In this document: in pieces, positions 1 through 11,400 of the stretch
Position numbering within the stretch: position 1 is the stretch's first letter
Layout: every line of letters begins with the position of its first letter
Assembly (NCBI GenBank): GCA_964017235.1
Contig: OZ024938.1
Coordinates: 46,474,332 to 46,538,331 of the forward strand
Length of the DNA stretch: 64,000 nucleotides
DNA from: Sabellastarte sp. h YS-2021
Lineage: Eukaryota; Annelida; Polychaeta; Sabellida; Sabellidae
Direction of reading: 5' to 3'
Notes under the pieces: model-generated
Seen by the model: only the letters and a program-made list of their open reading frames with translations
Database searches by the model: none
Told to the model about the DNA's origin: nothing
Program-made: the position numbers and the translations under genes

Positions 1-3000
1 TATGAAATCACAAATTGTATTTGAAAAGATGAAAAAACTACTTTGCAACCCTTTGTCACAAATGGCATAAATTGAAACGAATCTAGTTTTTGTCAAATAT
101 ATGCAGACAATAGGACTGGTAGGACTGGTTATTCCGAAACTAATTTTGCATATTATCATGGTAGATGGTAAATGGCAGAACATATATAAAAATTAATTGT
201 TCAATAAGAATTTAAAATTATTTCTGGTCCTAGTTCAAATAAAATTTTTCCACCAGTCTCATGAATTCAGAGAGGTACATACAACATTCTAATCAATAAG
301 ACTTTCATCTGCTTGATTTTTTAAAAATTATAATTGCTTGCATATTTGGAATTCAAGATCTTGATATAAAATGAAAGAAAGGGGGGATATGATTTTTGAG
401 TGCTGGAAATTTGAATATAAAATGATATTCATACATTAGAAATTATAGGAGTATAATTCAATTGTAGCTGGACCGGTGTAAATACATAAATGAGTGTCAT
501 TAAATCTGAAGGTCACAGCAGCTACTAACCATGAACCTTTCTCAGAAACCAACTAGTTCCCAGTTTAACATGGAAACATGTACCAACAAAAGCCATTATC
601 CTTAATTAGTAAATGCTTCCTGTGGCTTAATGCTCTTACAAAAATACAGTTTCACAGTTGGAATCAAATTTACAACAAATAAGAAGGGTGAATTAAAGTA
701 GGCCAAGTATAACTTTACCTGAGTAGAAGCAAATCTGTTTTACTTGTTCGCGTATTCAGTGTTATGTTTTCTAAGCTTAAAAGGATAATGAAAGCATTCT
801 AAACAATAGCGTTGAGGCACCTCAGTGGGTGAACAGTTAGTACATTTTGGATTTATTGGCTTAGTTCACACTTCTGCAGTTGGGTTCAAACTCAGCTGGA
901 GATAATATGTGTTGTTTACCGAGTGTCTTTCTTAATATTACCTTAACTGTTGAAAAAGATGCAAAAACCAGACCTAGAACTGGATTTATATAAATTGAAA
1001 ATAAATAAATGTTTTAGTGAAGATATTTTACATTGAGTAAATATAATTATGACAGAAAAGAAAATTCAAGTAAAATAGCTGAAATACAATATTTGTCCTT
1101 GACATAGCAGGCTTTCTGTTAATTCAAGTACATTGGAATCTGAAGGTCACAGTTATGAATGTTCCTGTAATGTAACTAGAAACATAGATTTCTATCAGGA
1201 AAAAGTATAGATATGTATCTTCTGTTTTTCACATGCCTTAGAAATGTGAGAATTTAATTTTAATTTCTGCCCATAAAAATGCTTGAAATACAAAACTTTC
1301 ATATAGTATCACATATATGGTTTAAATTACAATGGCAGGCCGGATGAGGTATTTTATCAAGGATAGAGAGGTGTAACTATCCTTTAAAGACTGGGTCAGG
1401 ATGATTTTTAATGTGAATCTGTGCCAACAGAGTCATGAATCGGGCCTTTAGGTATATAAAGTCAAACTTCCAGTTTATGTCCCTTTAAACATCTACAATC
1501 TTCAAACCATAGAACCTCAATGCATAAAAATGTCGCCTAGGGGCGGTATTCAAAAAAGGAATTTGCGAAAAATCAGTGAAAGTTAGGTAAAGTTAATTGG
1601 AGGAAAATTGGAGGAGCTTAGTTTACATGGAGAAGTTAACTTTTGAATTAACTGGAAAATTAACTTTTGAATTAACTTTTATCCACCCAACATGGATTAA
1701 CTTTTGGACGAAATGTAGTTTAATCTGCTGCACTGATGCTGCATTCTTTGACAGGTCATGAACTGGGGTTTACCATCCATGAAATGTATCTACCAATGGG
1801 AAACATTCTACGTTATATAGTCATTCATGACCTGTATGTTTTTTATATTTTTAAACAAGAACAACAAAGATCATGATTAATAATAAATACAATTATTTGT
1901 CATCAACTAAGTAAACACATATTTCATGTTTTAAATTTTTTTTCTGAAGTTAGTCATGCTATAGTTCGAGATTTGGTGTAGCATTCACACTACAGACTGT
2001 ATAATTCACAGTTATAGGCATAAGGAAAAGTGTCCCTGTCCTTCAACTACCATCCAAGGTTTGTATGTGACCTTGTGACACAGTAGCAAAACGTCCATTT
2101 ACTTCCACTCGCCTTATGTTGTTGCGCTGCAGCGGAAGATGGCGGAGTCACAACTTTATATACACCATGAACCACACCCTGAGTTAGCGTTTCAAGAAAT
2201 TAATCTGCCCATGCTCGCTTTTATTTGTGCATGCGGAATCAGGATGGTTTGCCACTGACTCGCAAGTTTGTAAACGGACGTCAGCCTATAATCCTAGGAC
2301 AAGAATGTTTCACCAAATGTGGCCTACCAGGGACATACCACCTGTAGTGTGAAAGGGATTTAAAGTATTACAACACTTGATTTCATTTGGTTTTTATAGC
2401 CAAAGCACTTGTGATCAGTATAAGTTTAGAAGCACACGGGGATGGGTCGCTGGCCCCAGTGTCTCGGTATTGATAGCATTTTACTGATTTTAATTTCCAT
2501 CGGTAGGTATCTTCAGCCTAAAGCATTGATCTCTGGCTAAAACTAGACCTTCATTATCTTGCATCTGCATTTGTATTTTGTTTCACCATTGGCTTCAGTT
2601 TAAAGAGGATTCTCTTCTGAGTATATCATATCAGATCTATTGGATCAGTTTGATGAATACACGTCTTAAGTCCATCATCATATCGTAGCTTGAGATACAT
2701 TTTTCAATGATTTTTTAGTTGTTTTTGCCCAGGAAAGGCATATATAATAAACACTATATTCGACCATTTGTAAGCCCTATCCCTCTTGTTTATCAGACAA
2801 GTGGGAGAGTCCCTTTACGAGGGACTCGCAACAAAACTGTCTTTCAAATCCTAGAAATTAGAAAATGTGTAAATTTGGGGGTAAAAAGCATAAAAAGGAT
2901 TTTGGTAACATATTAAGAGCATTACTCTCTGTGAAACAATGCTACAGGTTAGCACTTATGGGCTTTTAAAGGTCACTCACAGAGTATAGCATCTTAAGTG

Positions 3001-6000
3001 GCCTATTTTGAACTTTATCAAGACCAAAAGTTGGCTTCCTTAGCAACATTTCAGACATAGCTCACGAAAATGCAATAATATGCCAAAGGAATGGGTTACT
3101 ATCAGCCAAACTATATCGCAAAAAAGGAGGGCCATTTTCAGTGGATTCACACCGACTGATTTACAGCAATATAGCTCCAAATATGTATGTTTTAACCAAG
3201 AGCTTATAAATGTCAGAAAAACTTATATGTGAATCCTCAGCTTTATCCCTGTAAAGCATTTCTAGAATGGGGAACTGTTGCTTTAACACATGTGTTAAAG
3301 TCCTTGTCCCATTTTTTGCTATGAGCAGCATCAGTTACAAACTCTATTGACAGGTTAAATACAATTTATGGATGCCATTACCAAAGGTGTCTTCTAAAAA
3401 GTAAATTTGGTGTTTCCTCTATTATTGGGCACAATTCCATCGATATGATAGCAGCCTTCCGAGAGGCTCATGGTTTTAGCATATAAAAAGTGAGAGGTCA
3501 ATTATGCATGTAAAATTTCTTTTCTTGGACAGAAAAGGGATACAATAATACATAAGACTTGTAATATTTCTAGCACAGAATATATTTTCAAAAGATTTAC
3601 AGCTTCAATAAGCCAGTGAAAATTGAGACGTCTATGAATATCTGTTCAAATTAAGTTCAGTTTTTTCAATATATACTGCCGATTTTACTTTTGAAGTGTT
3701 AAACTGATTGTGATGAAGTCATCTGGATATGTGATCATATAAGTCACCAAAAAGGGGTTGGCATTTCATTGACATCAATACTAGGTCATTATAGTTTACA
3801 TCTAAACATCTTAAACCTAATCTTTGTGTAAAAATAATTTCCCAAAAACCCGCACCTACTTTAGCTTTCTATTGATATATTTTCCCCACAACAATTTAAT
3901 AATAATGTGCATAAGAAATTGTGTTGCTTTAAAAATACCTGAGACTTCACAAGGCTATTCGAGTGGATCAATTAGCTTGGTGCCTTGAGGTGCTATCGCG
4001 GACAGTTAACAAATGGAAGACAATCAGCATTTCTCTTTTATTGCAGCAAGTCATTCTTAGGTGATCTGTGGCAAATTCTTCTTAAATATCATTCAAGGAG
4101 ATTTCTTAACATTTGAAACACAGCCTTGAGTTAATTTTATGGCTTCTATAAATCTGTTACACATAATAATAAGGTATAAGGCTGGGTATTGAAATGAAGC
4201 TATTATGTCATCAGAAGAGAGGAAAGTACGGTACCACAAATCATTTGATCATTTCCCAGAAAGATGGAGAATCTACAGAGTTACCATTTATTTATTAAGA
4301 AAATCAGGGAGAGGTCAGTAATGGCTCAAGTTTCTGCCCAATAAAACAGTGGTTGGTACAAGAAAAATGACGGCACTGATTGCAAATCATATTCTTGTAT
4401 CAATATTTATTTCCTTGGTGTCACGTGGCCAAATTATTTCCTGATAAATAAGTCACCCCAGTGCTCTGATTACACAGAGTAGGGCAATTAAATCTAGTGA
4501 TTGCAAGATTTCTTTCAACAGGCATTAAACATAAAGCACAGGAAAATCAACAGAGCTATTGTTACTCCTACAATGATGATAAATGGAAATAATGCAGTAA
4601 GGAAGGTCCATTTTGTGAGATGGAACTATTTAAACTGGGCAAATATTGACCTGCCTTCTCCTGTTTGGTGAGCTTCTACAACTGGTTACTTTTCATTATA
4701 TACAGAATGTCTAACCTGCTGAATAGCTATCTGTTCTATCAAAAGTAACAGAAAGTAAACGAAAATTTCTGGGAAGGATGTCTAATCACAGTGCAATATA
4801 TTTTAAAAAATGTTTATGATAGAAGGCAAATATGTACAATTCAAGTCTGTAGGAGTGATAAAATTGTAAACTACACGTCATAAGTGTTATTTTATTTTTA
4901 TCATACACAGTAATGATAAGTAAAATAGGTTTTATATTTTCCTTAAAAATGCATTTTCGCTGCACATGTATACGAAAAACCGATACGGAAAAAAATACGA
5001 AAAATATGTACAATGTATCCATATTTAGAGGCACAAGTTAGTGAAAAATAGAATAATAAAAACAAATTTTGATTTCTTCCTGCTAATCCCACGTGCATTT
5101 TAATTCGACAAAGGCTATATGCCATGTATCTTTAGATTCAATAAAAGTTATTGAAACATAAGTGAAAAATTGTATACACAGCATACAGCATATGGGGCAG
5201 ATAATAAATATTAAAATCAACTGCTTCTTTATATTCTGGGGGTGTTTATTTTCATTATTTAACAGAACAGGTAACCTGTAAAATGGCTAGTTATTACACC
5301 AAAATAACAGAGAATTATAACAAAAATTGAGATTTCGGTCCTGCATGTAGGTGCCGGGCAAATCAGTTCTAGGGGAGTCCTATTATCGATCAGTAAAATT
5401 TAGTCTACACCAGCATGGGTTTTGTGTCCTGTCATCTCATTGGTCAGGTTTTGTTCACGTGTAAGCTTGCCCTTTCTTTCTGCCATTTCAAATCTGGAGG
5501 GCAAGAAGGTGACATTGAGAAACAAAAATTTTTTTACCCACCCAATTCCCTTCCCCATTGTTATAATGTATGTGCTAATGTATAGAACAAGATACTGCCT
5601 GTGTTTATTGTTTCAGAGCATCGTTTTTGTATGATGGATGTTAGGTTGATTATGACACAGAGTTCAGGCTGCTGCTCAGCACCTTTTTCCTCTTTCCCCT
5701 GGGTTTTTAAAGTTGGGTCAAGGATGACCGCTGCCCAGGTTGCATTAGAGACACAATAGCTTATGGGTACCATTGCCGTCAGTTGATCCTAGTCCCTGTT
5801 GGGGACACACAAGTTGCCATGTCATGCAGAAAGAGTGCTCGTGTGTGAAGGTGCTGTGGCTGCTATGAGAATTTGCCATGTTGGCTCCGATGTGGGATGT
5901 CCACGCCTCGCTGTTTCAGTTGGAACCAGCTTGCCGTCCATGAACTCTGTACACTTTGTGTAGCAACATATTAAGCATTGCTTTTAAAGTTAATTTTATG

Positions 6001-6700
6001 TTTTATAATCCACTACATAAGCTCTAGCATTGTCTTTAAAGTGTAATATCAGTATGCCGTTTATTTAATATATCAACCATTTACATACATATATTTTAAT
6101 TAATTTTACATCAGTATTATTCTTGTTTTATTGTCTTATTTTAACTATTCAATCTACATTTTACAAGGATTGATTGGCCTTACAGTTTGTGTGATCTATG
6201 AGCTGAACTTTGTTATTGAGGGGCCGTAATGCTCGGTCAATTACTTGTACATATCTGAGCTAGACGGATTACACAGCCTTTCTTTCCTCTGACCTTGCCA
6301 GTGTATCTCTTAACTTTAAAACTTTTAAGCAGGACTTCACATCTTGCTTAACTTTACTTGCCTGGGTAGTTATACCACAAATCCCTGTCTTGGGTGCTTT
6401 TCCATCTTCAAAACATTAACCACTTGCCAGCCACTTTTCATATCTGGCTTACTTACATGTGGCATGGCTTTACTCCACTTAGTATAAAATAAATTACATA
6501 ATCGTACAGGTTAAAAGTCAAATTATTCACATAAACATTAGCCATACTCTTTGCATGTTTTGGTTTATGTCTATGTAGTATGGCTTTCCTCCACCTTGGA
6601 GTAAAAATCCATTATAGCCTATCATACCTACAGTTCACATCCACCTTCCTTTCTGCCATGGGGTCTATCCATAACCATCTAGTATTTAGTTAGATACACT
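1..6700. other. Non-coding stretch, no gene recognised
   Basis: AT-rich DNA with no convincing exon on either strand. The open frames are short, lack recognisable domains and are not joined by plausible splice sites. The only small structure noted is at 1636-1680, where an 18-bp AT-rich word recurs at a 24-bp interval. The stretch could be intergenic or long-intron sequence; I cannot tell which. Confidence 0.5.
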
Positions 6701-6773
6701 GTCTCCACTGGTTGCATGTTCTCACTCCTTACATGGGTTTGAACCCATGTCCTTATGGCCATGCCATATTCGG

Positions 6774-6895
6774 GGTCACCTCCCATTTCTTTCAAGGTCA
6801 AGGAAATTGCTTGACCTTGCAACAAATGTCACCCCTCTCACTTTGGTTCGTGGTGACCTCCCTCTTTCAAGGTCAAGTCGAATTGACTGACCCTG
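6774..6895. repeat. 78-bp direct duplication with TCAAGGTCA half-sites
   Basis: Two diverged copies start at 6774 and 6852, 78 bp apart. Each carries GGTCACC or GGTGACC, then TTTCAAGGTCAAG, then an inverted match CTTGACC or CTGACC a few bases later. TCAAGGTCA is the extended half-site bound by monomeric nuclear receptors such as ERR and SF-1/FTZ-F1. The first copy forms an inverted pair with a 7-bp gap. Whether anything binds here is inference. Confidence 0.4.
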
Positions 6896-7730
6896 ACAAA
6901 TTATTCATTCGCGTTAGATTTTTCTGTGGGTTCTTCCAACCAGTGGTACTATAAAGCAAGTTCAGTGATATAAAGTTTATAAATAAAGCAAATGTAATGT
7001 AACCTTGTTATGTGCATATTAAAAGACATTTGGTAGATTGAATAGATATTTGAACCCATGCTTGTGTTTTTATGTCTTGGGGGGGACGTACTGGGGACTG
7101 ATATATCTATCTTAACATGAACACATATTTACAAGTGGGCTGCAATGATGTTCTGCCCATAGGAAACATGTATAATATTTCACAATTCAATTAACTTAAT
7201 TAACTTAACATGCTTAGGTTACCTGATAGATGTTGCTATTCATTATGTAAATCTGGCATGGTGATAGTGTGTCACCCACCTGGTCAAAAGAGGGCTACCT
7301 TTGCCGCTTAAACAGAACAGACCCTGGAGATAAATTATTTTCAAAAGAGCTCCAGAAAAATATTATCCAGTTAATCACTTATTAGCCGAATTGATGCTGT
7401 AGAACAAACCTACTCCAGTTACCCTTTCATGAGGTTGCCTCTCAGAGTCCCAAAGTAATACACCTAAACTTTTTACTGATGAAGCTTCAGAAAGCACACT
7501 TGGGATGATCGGGTAAACCCTTTTTATTTATTCAATATGTATTAAAGCCTGTGTGTGTGAGAATTAATGTTCTGAGTGACCTTATTTGGTAATAACTCCC
7601 TTATAACTTATCTTGGTTGTATTGAGAGTAATTGTGTGCACTCTTCTGTAAAAATAGACCCAAGTGTTCTTGTCTAAAAAGAGTATGAAGCACGCATGTC
7701 CGCCAAGTACTGGACAAGAGTTACCCGGGG

Positions 7731-8275
7731 CAAGATTCACAAAGGGACTAAGTTAAGAGTTATACTTAAAGTTTAGACTTGTGTCTCAAACTCAGGTGTT
7801 AACTATGTGGACTTAGAGTTAGAGGGTTTCATAGAGCTTCTAGGTCTAAGTTTTGACAAAGTCTCTCTTGGCATGGGCTTAACCTTTGTTAATAAAGACT
7901 TAAATATGGCTGCCATAAATTTTTTCTCACTTCAGAATTTGCAATACCTAGAAATAAAGAATAACTATACAGGACACTTCCCTAAGTTAGTCTTTGGGAA
8001 TTTTTATGTGGTTACAAGGTTCAATTGAAACACAGCATTTTACCAAAAATAAAATGAGTGAAGCAAAGTAAATATGTCACCATTAACTTATTTTGACTAT
8101 AAATAAATTGGCACATTGAACAGAAAACCACTGTGGTTATTTGATAAGCTTGGTCTTAGTTAGGTTACATTTTGTGAAATCGATTTAGGTCCCTAGACTT
8201 AGCTGAGGCAAAGGGTTCAGATTTAAGTCCCTGACTTAACCTAACACCAGGCTAAGTCTAAGACCCTTTGTGAAA
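7731..8275. mobile_element. MITE-like fold-back element
   Basis: The two ends are imperfect inverted copies. The left end reads TTCACAAAGGGACTAAGTTA, and the complement of the right end reads TTTCACAAAGGGTCTTAGAC. Both inner flanks are rich in repeats of the type CTTAAGTCTAAG. There is no transposase inside; the longest frame (7807-8028) is unremarkable. This is the architecture of a non-autonomous DNA transposon. The superfamily is not assignable and no clear target duplication was found. Confidence 0.45.
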
Positions 8276-8312
8276 CAAGGACAACAAATGGCGATCTGGT
8301 TTGATACTTGGC

Positions 8313-8351
8313 TTAACCCTAATCAGTACACCAGGGGTCCGCACGGACCCC
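8313..8351 (+). repeat. piggyBac left end: TTAA, TIR and subterminal palindrome
   Basis: TTAA is followed by CCCTAATCAG, then TACACC, and then the palindrome at 8334-8351. Only 17 bp separate TTAA from the palindrome. Confidence 0.85.
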
Positions 8352-8499
8352 AGCACTACATATTTTGTAATTTTGTCCAAATTAACGGCTCATTTGTCAC
8401 GGTATATTAGGTAGTTGTCACCCATCAAGTTGTCATTCTAAACACAAAAAATTGTTTTGAAACACTCATTTATATGAGATCTATAATAAAATTTTATTT

Positions 8500-8517
8500 G
8501 GGGTCCATGCGGACCCC
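8500..8517 (+). repeat. piggyBac internal palindrome, 5' of the gene
   Basis: GGGGTCCATGCGGACCCC, the same palindrome as at the element ends, located 158 bp before the transposase start codon. It could be a further transposase-binding site or part of the promoter; that role is inference. Confidence 0.75.
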
Positions 8518-8674
8518 AGCCAAACTGCCTATTACATGTTAGTTTATAGAAGTAGTGCTACTCATCTAGTTTCATTTTTAGCTGTCTTTAACTACAATAT
8601 TTCAAATATTATTTTCAGCAATAATAAATGCATTCATTTAACTATTTTTGTATACTTTAGTTATTGAATGAGAC

Positions 8675-10714
8675 ATGTCAAAGTGTCAAGCAAGATACTC
8701 ATCTGTTGAGGTTTTACGCAGGATCCTTGAAAGTGACTCTGACCCTTCCGATTTGGACAATTCTGATATTGTAGATGATGATGACCATTTAGCTGGGTCT
8801 GATGAGAATTCTGAAACTGAAGACCATGTGTCTGGACAAGAATCTGATGAAGGTGAACTTGATGATGCTGGAGGTTCACTTGAAGAACACAATGTGGATA
8901 GGATGGGAGCAGAGCAAGAAGTTGCACATGACATACAAGAAAGATATGAAGAGAACAGAGATGAAAGAGACAGAGAAAATGCTGAGGAGGGTGACAGAAG
9001 AAGAGGTAGAGAAAGAGGTAGAGGGAGAATCAGGAGAGGGACTAGATGAAGAAGAGGAGCAAGAGGAAGAGGAAGGGGAAGGGGAAGAGAATACAATGAT
9101 AACATAGAACTTCATCAGCAAGATGATATTCCTCAACTGCCACCAGCTGATAATCCAAGGCCAAATCAGATACAACCAGATGTGCTTACTGGTATGAATG
9201 GTAAACTTTGGAGCATTAATCCACCAGTAATCCACAGAAGAGGTCGTCAGGATATTATACGCCAGCATGCTGGCATAACAGCAGAGGGCAGAGTGGAAAA
9301 TATAAAAGACGCCTTTGGGTTGTTCCTGACAAATGAGATCCTGGATATTATCATGCGGGAGACAAACAGGGAAGCTAATCGTGTATTTGGACAATGGAAC
9401 ATGGACCATGCAGAGCATCAGAAAACTTGGAAACCTCTGAATCAGAATGAACTCAAAGCATTTGTGGGCCTGTTGATCCTGGCTGGTGTTAATCATTCAG
9501 CTCATGAATCTTTAGAGGAACTCTGGGAAGCAAAGACTGGTCGCCCTATTTTCCGTGCAACTATGACTCTTAACAGATTCAAGATTATTCTGCGCTTCTT
9601 GCGTTTTGACAACAAGACAACAAGACCTGAACGCAGGGCACAAGACAAGCTGGCAGCCATCAGGGATGTATGGGCAATGTTTATTTCCCAGCTTCCTAAG
9701 TTTTATATACCAAGCCCTGACCTCACTGTGGATGAACAACTTGTTCCCTTCCGTGGATGATGTCCATTTCGCCAGTATATTAAAAGCAAACCAGCAAAGT
9801 ATGGCATAAAAATTTGGTGGAACTGTGATGCAGTATCCAGTTACCCTCTCAATGGTCAAGTGTACTTAGGGAAGCAAGCTAACCAAGCCAGAGAAGTAAA
9901 CCAAGGAGTGAGAGTTGTGAAAGACATGGTTCGGCCTTGGTTTGGCACAGGGAGAAATGTTAATGCTGACAATTTCTTCACCAGTGTGCCTTTGGTGGAA
10001 GAATTGTTAGCCCAACAGTTGACCTATGTTGGTACTATACGGAAAAACAAGCCAGACATCCCTCCCGAGATGCAGCCAAGTCGTGCAAGAGAAGAACATT
10101 CTTCTGTCTTTGGATTTACAGATCAGTTAACCTTGGTTTCTTATGTGCCAAAGAGAAACAATGCAGTTACCATGCTTTCCTCTATGCACCATGACCAAGC
10201 AGTTGAAGGTGATCTTCATAAACCAGAAATCATAACTCACTACAATGCTCACAAAGGAGGTGTAGACAACATGGATCATCTTGCTGGAACATACTCAGTA
10301 AAACGCAAAAGCAACAGATGGCCAATGGTTCTCTTCTATAATATTATAGATGTTAGTGGAATAGCAGCATATGTAGTTTGGCTCTGTAACTTCCCAAACT
10401 GGAGAATTCAAAAAGGTCGAAGTCGTCGATGTTACTTCCTACAAGCACTTGGTGAATCCCTTGTAAATGATCTTCTCCAACAACGCCTTCAAAATCCAAA
10501 GGCATTGCAAAAGGGTGTAAAATCTGCCTTTGTTGATTTAGGCATGCTTGAGATTCATCAGAATGCAGCTGCAAGGCCTCCAGCTCTTAAAAAACGATGC
10601 TATCTCTGCCCAAGGGAGACTGATCGTAAGATCCGACAATGCTGCACAACCTGTGGCAACAACGTATGCAAAGATCATTCTACTCCAAGTGTTTGTTGCA
10701 ATGAGTGTGCCTAA
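8675..10714 (+). pseudogene. piggyBac transposase, two in-frame TGA codons
   Basis: One reading frame of 679 codons encodes a piggyBac (DDE_Tnp_1_7) transposase that excises and inserts DNA at TTAA. Residues 15-60 are Asp/Glu/Ser-rich and residues 105-140 are Arg/Gly-rich. The DDE fold covers roughly 190-575. The catalytic aspartates are D353 (VDEQLVPFRG), D432 (ADNFF) and D531, with a further D at 534 (VDNMDHLAGTY). A Cys/His-rich C-terminal zinc domain runs 642-678 (CYLC, CCTTC, CKDH, CCNEC). The frame is interrupted only by TGA at codon 125 (9047-9049) and codon 362 (9758-9760), with no frameshift. The second lies in the otherwise invariant PFRGxCPFRQY stretch, where Arg is expected. Both are one C-to-T change from CGA. 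This copy is therefore probably inactive but recently so. The start ATG at 8675 fits the length of the family. Confidence 0.93.
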
Positions 10715-10834
10715 ATCTATATAATTGTCCATTCTGACATTGGAAAAGCTAAGTTTAGGTTCTTATCAAAGAGTCTAAGTGATTTAAGACTTAAAAACTG
10801 CTGAATTTTATCTTAAGTTTTGTGCTATTAGCAT

Positions 10835-10852
10835 GGGGTCCAAGTGGACCCC
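10835..10852 (+). repeat. piggyBac internal palindrome, 3' of the gene
   Basis: GGGGTCCAAGTGGACCCC, 121 bp after the transposase stop codon. It is the third of four copies of the same palindrome and mirrors the one 5' of the gene. Confidence 0.75.
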
Positions 10853-11183
10853 AGTGTTTATGAAGTTAATTTTCATATACCAGTTAAATGTATGCATTAT
10901 CTATGCACATATATTGTGTTTTGTTATTTTTTTTAACCAGAATATTTGTTGGATGGGTCAGTGTCACTTGTTTAACTAACAAAGTAGAGTAATTTATGAA
11001 AAAATTTAAAATTTGGAAAAAATCACTCTTCGATTTTACAATTTTCTTCAAATAAAACTACTGTAATTCAAACAGTTTAATTTTTAATGTTTTGATATGA
11101 ATAAACATGCTCACACATTAATTAAACAATCTTTTGGATCAGTTGTTTACTGTATGCAGACAAAAAACACACAAAATAAGGCT

Positions 11184-11248
11184 GGGGTCCATGCGGACCC
11201 CAGGTGTACAGATTAATCAGTCTAGGGACGTATACTGGTGAGGGTTAA
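11184..11248 (+). repeat. piggyBac right end: palindrome, spacer, TIR and TTAA
   Basis: The palindrome is at 11184-11201, followed by 43 bp before TTAA, compared with 17 bp on the left. The complement reads CCCTCACCAG, a spacer of about 26 bp, then TGTACACC and the palindrome. The outer and inner repeats are thus shared by both ends, but the spacing is not. Confidence 0.85.
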
Positions 11249-11400
11249 GGTGTTTGATGGTCAAATGGTTAGCAAGTTTGGCATCTGATCAAAGGTTGTC
11301 ATCTCTATGTGGGGGTTTGACTCCCACGGGCGGCGATTCTGAGGGCCTGTCCTAATATGACCATGGTTGTTGAACGGAACATAAAATCCTAATTTTGACA
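11249..11400 (+). mobile_element. tRNA-derived SINE (degraded)
   Basis: A tRNA-like head carries an A-box-like TGGTCAAATGGTTAGCAAG and a B-box-like GGTTTGACTCCC about 55 bp later, the order and spacing of an internal Pol III promoter. A non-tRNA tail follows, with TTGAACGGAACATAAAATCC. It lies directly against the TTAA of the piggyBac right end, so the transposon probably landed at its edge. Confidence 0.5.

Larger units (their letters stand above)
8313..11248 (+). mobile_element. piggyBac-family DNA transposon
   Basis: The element is bounded by TTAA at 8313-8316 and 11245-11248, the target duplication of the piggyBac superfamily. The short inverted ends begin CCCTAATCAGTA on the left and CCCTCACCAGTA on the complement of the right. 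Just inside each end sits an 18-bp palindrome of the form GGGGTCC-N4-GGACCCC, and two more copies lie immediately outside the coding region. The total length of about 2.9 kb is typical. The transposase gene lies inside on the plus strand. The element abuts a tRNA-type SINE on the right and lies close to a MITE on the left. Confidence 0.93.

Noticed and set aside
8686..9105. 139-codon minus-strand frame rich in Leu and Ser
   Set aside because: It is the antisense shadow of the acidic and Arg/Gly-rich start of the piggyBac transposase; low complexity explains its length.
8876..9496. 206-codon minus-strand frame
   Set aside because: Antisense to the piggyBac transposase, with no domain of its own.
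11249..11330. True tRNA gene beside the piggyBac element
   Set aside because: The head does not fold into a full cloverleaf and has a SINE-type tail; the B box is also altered.
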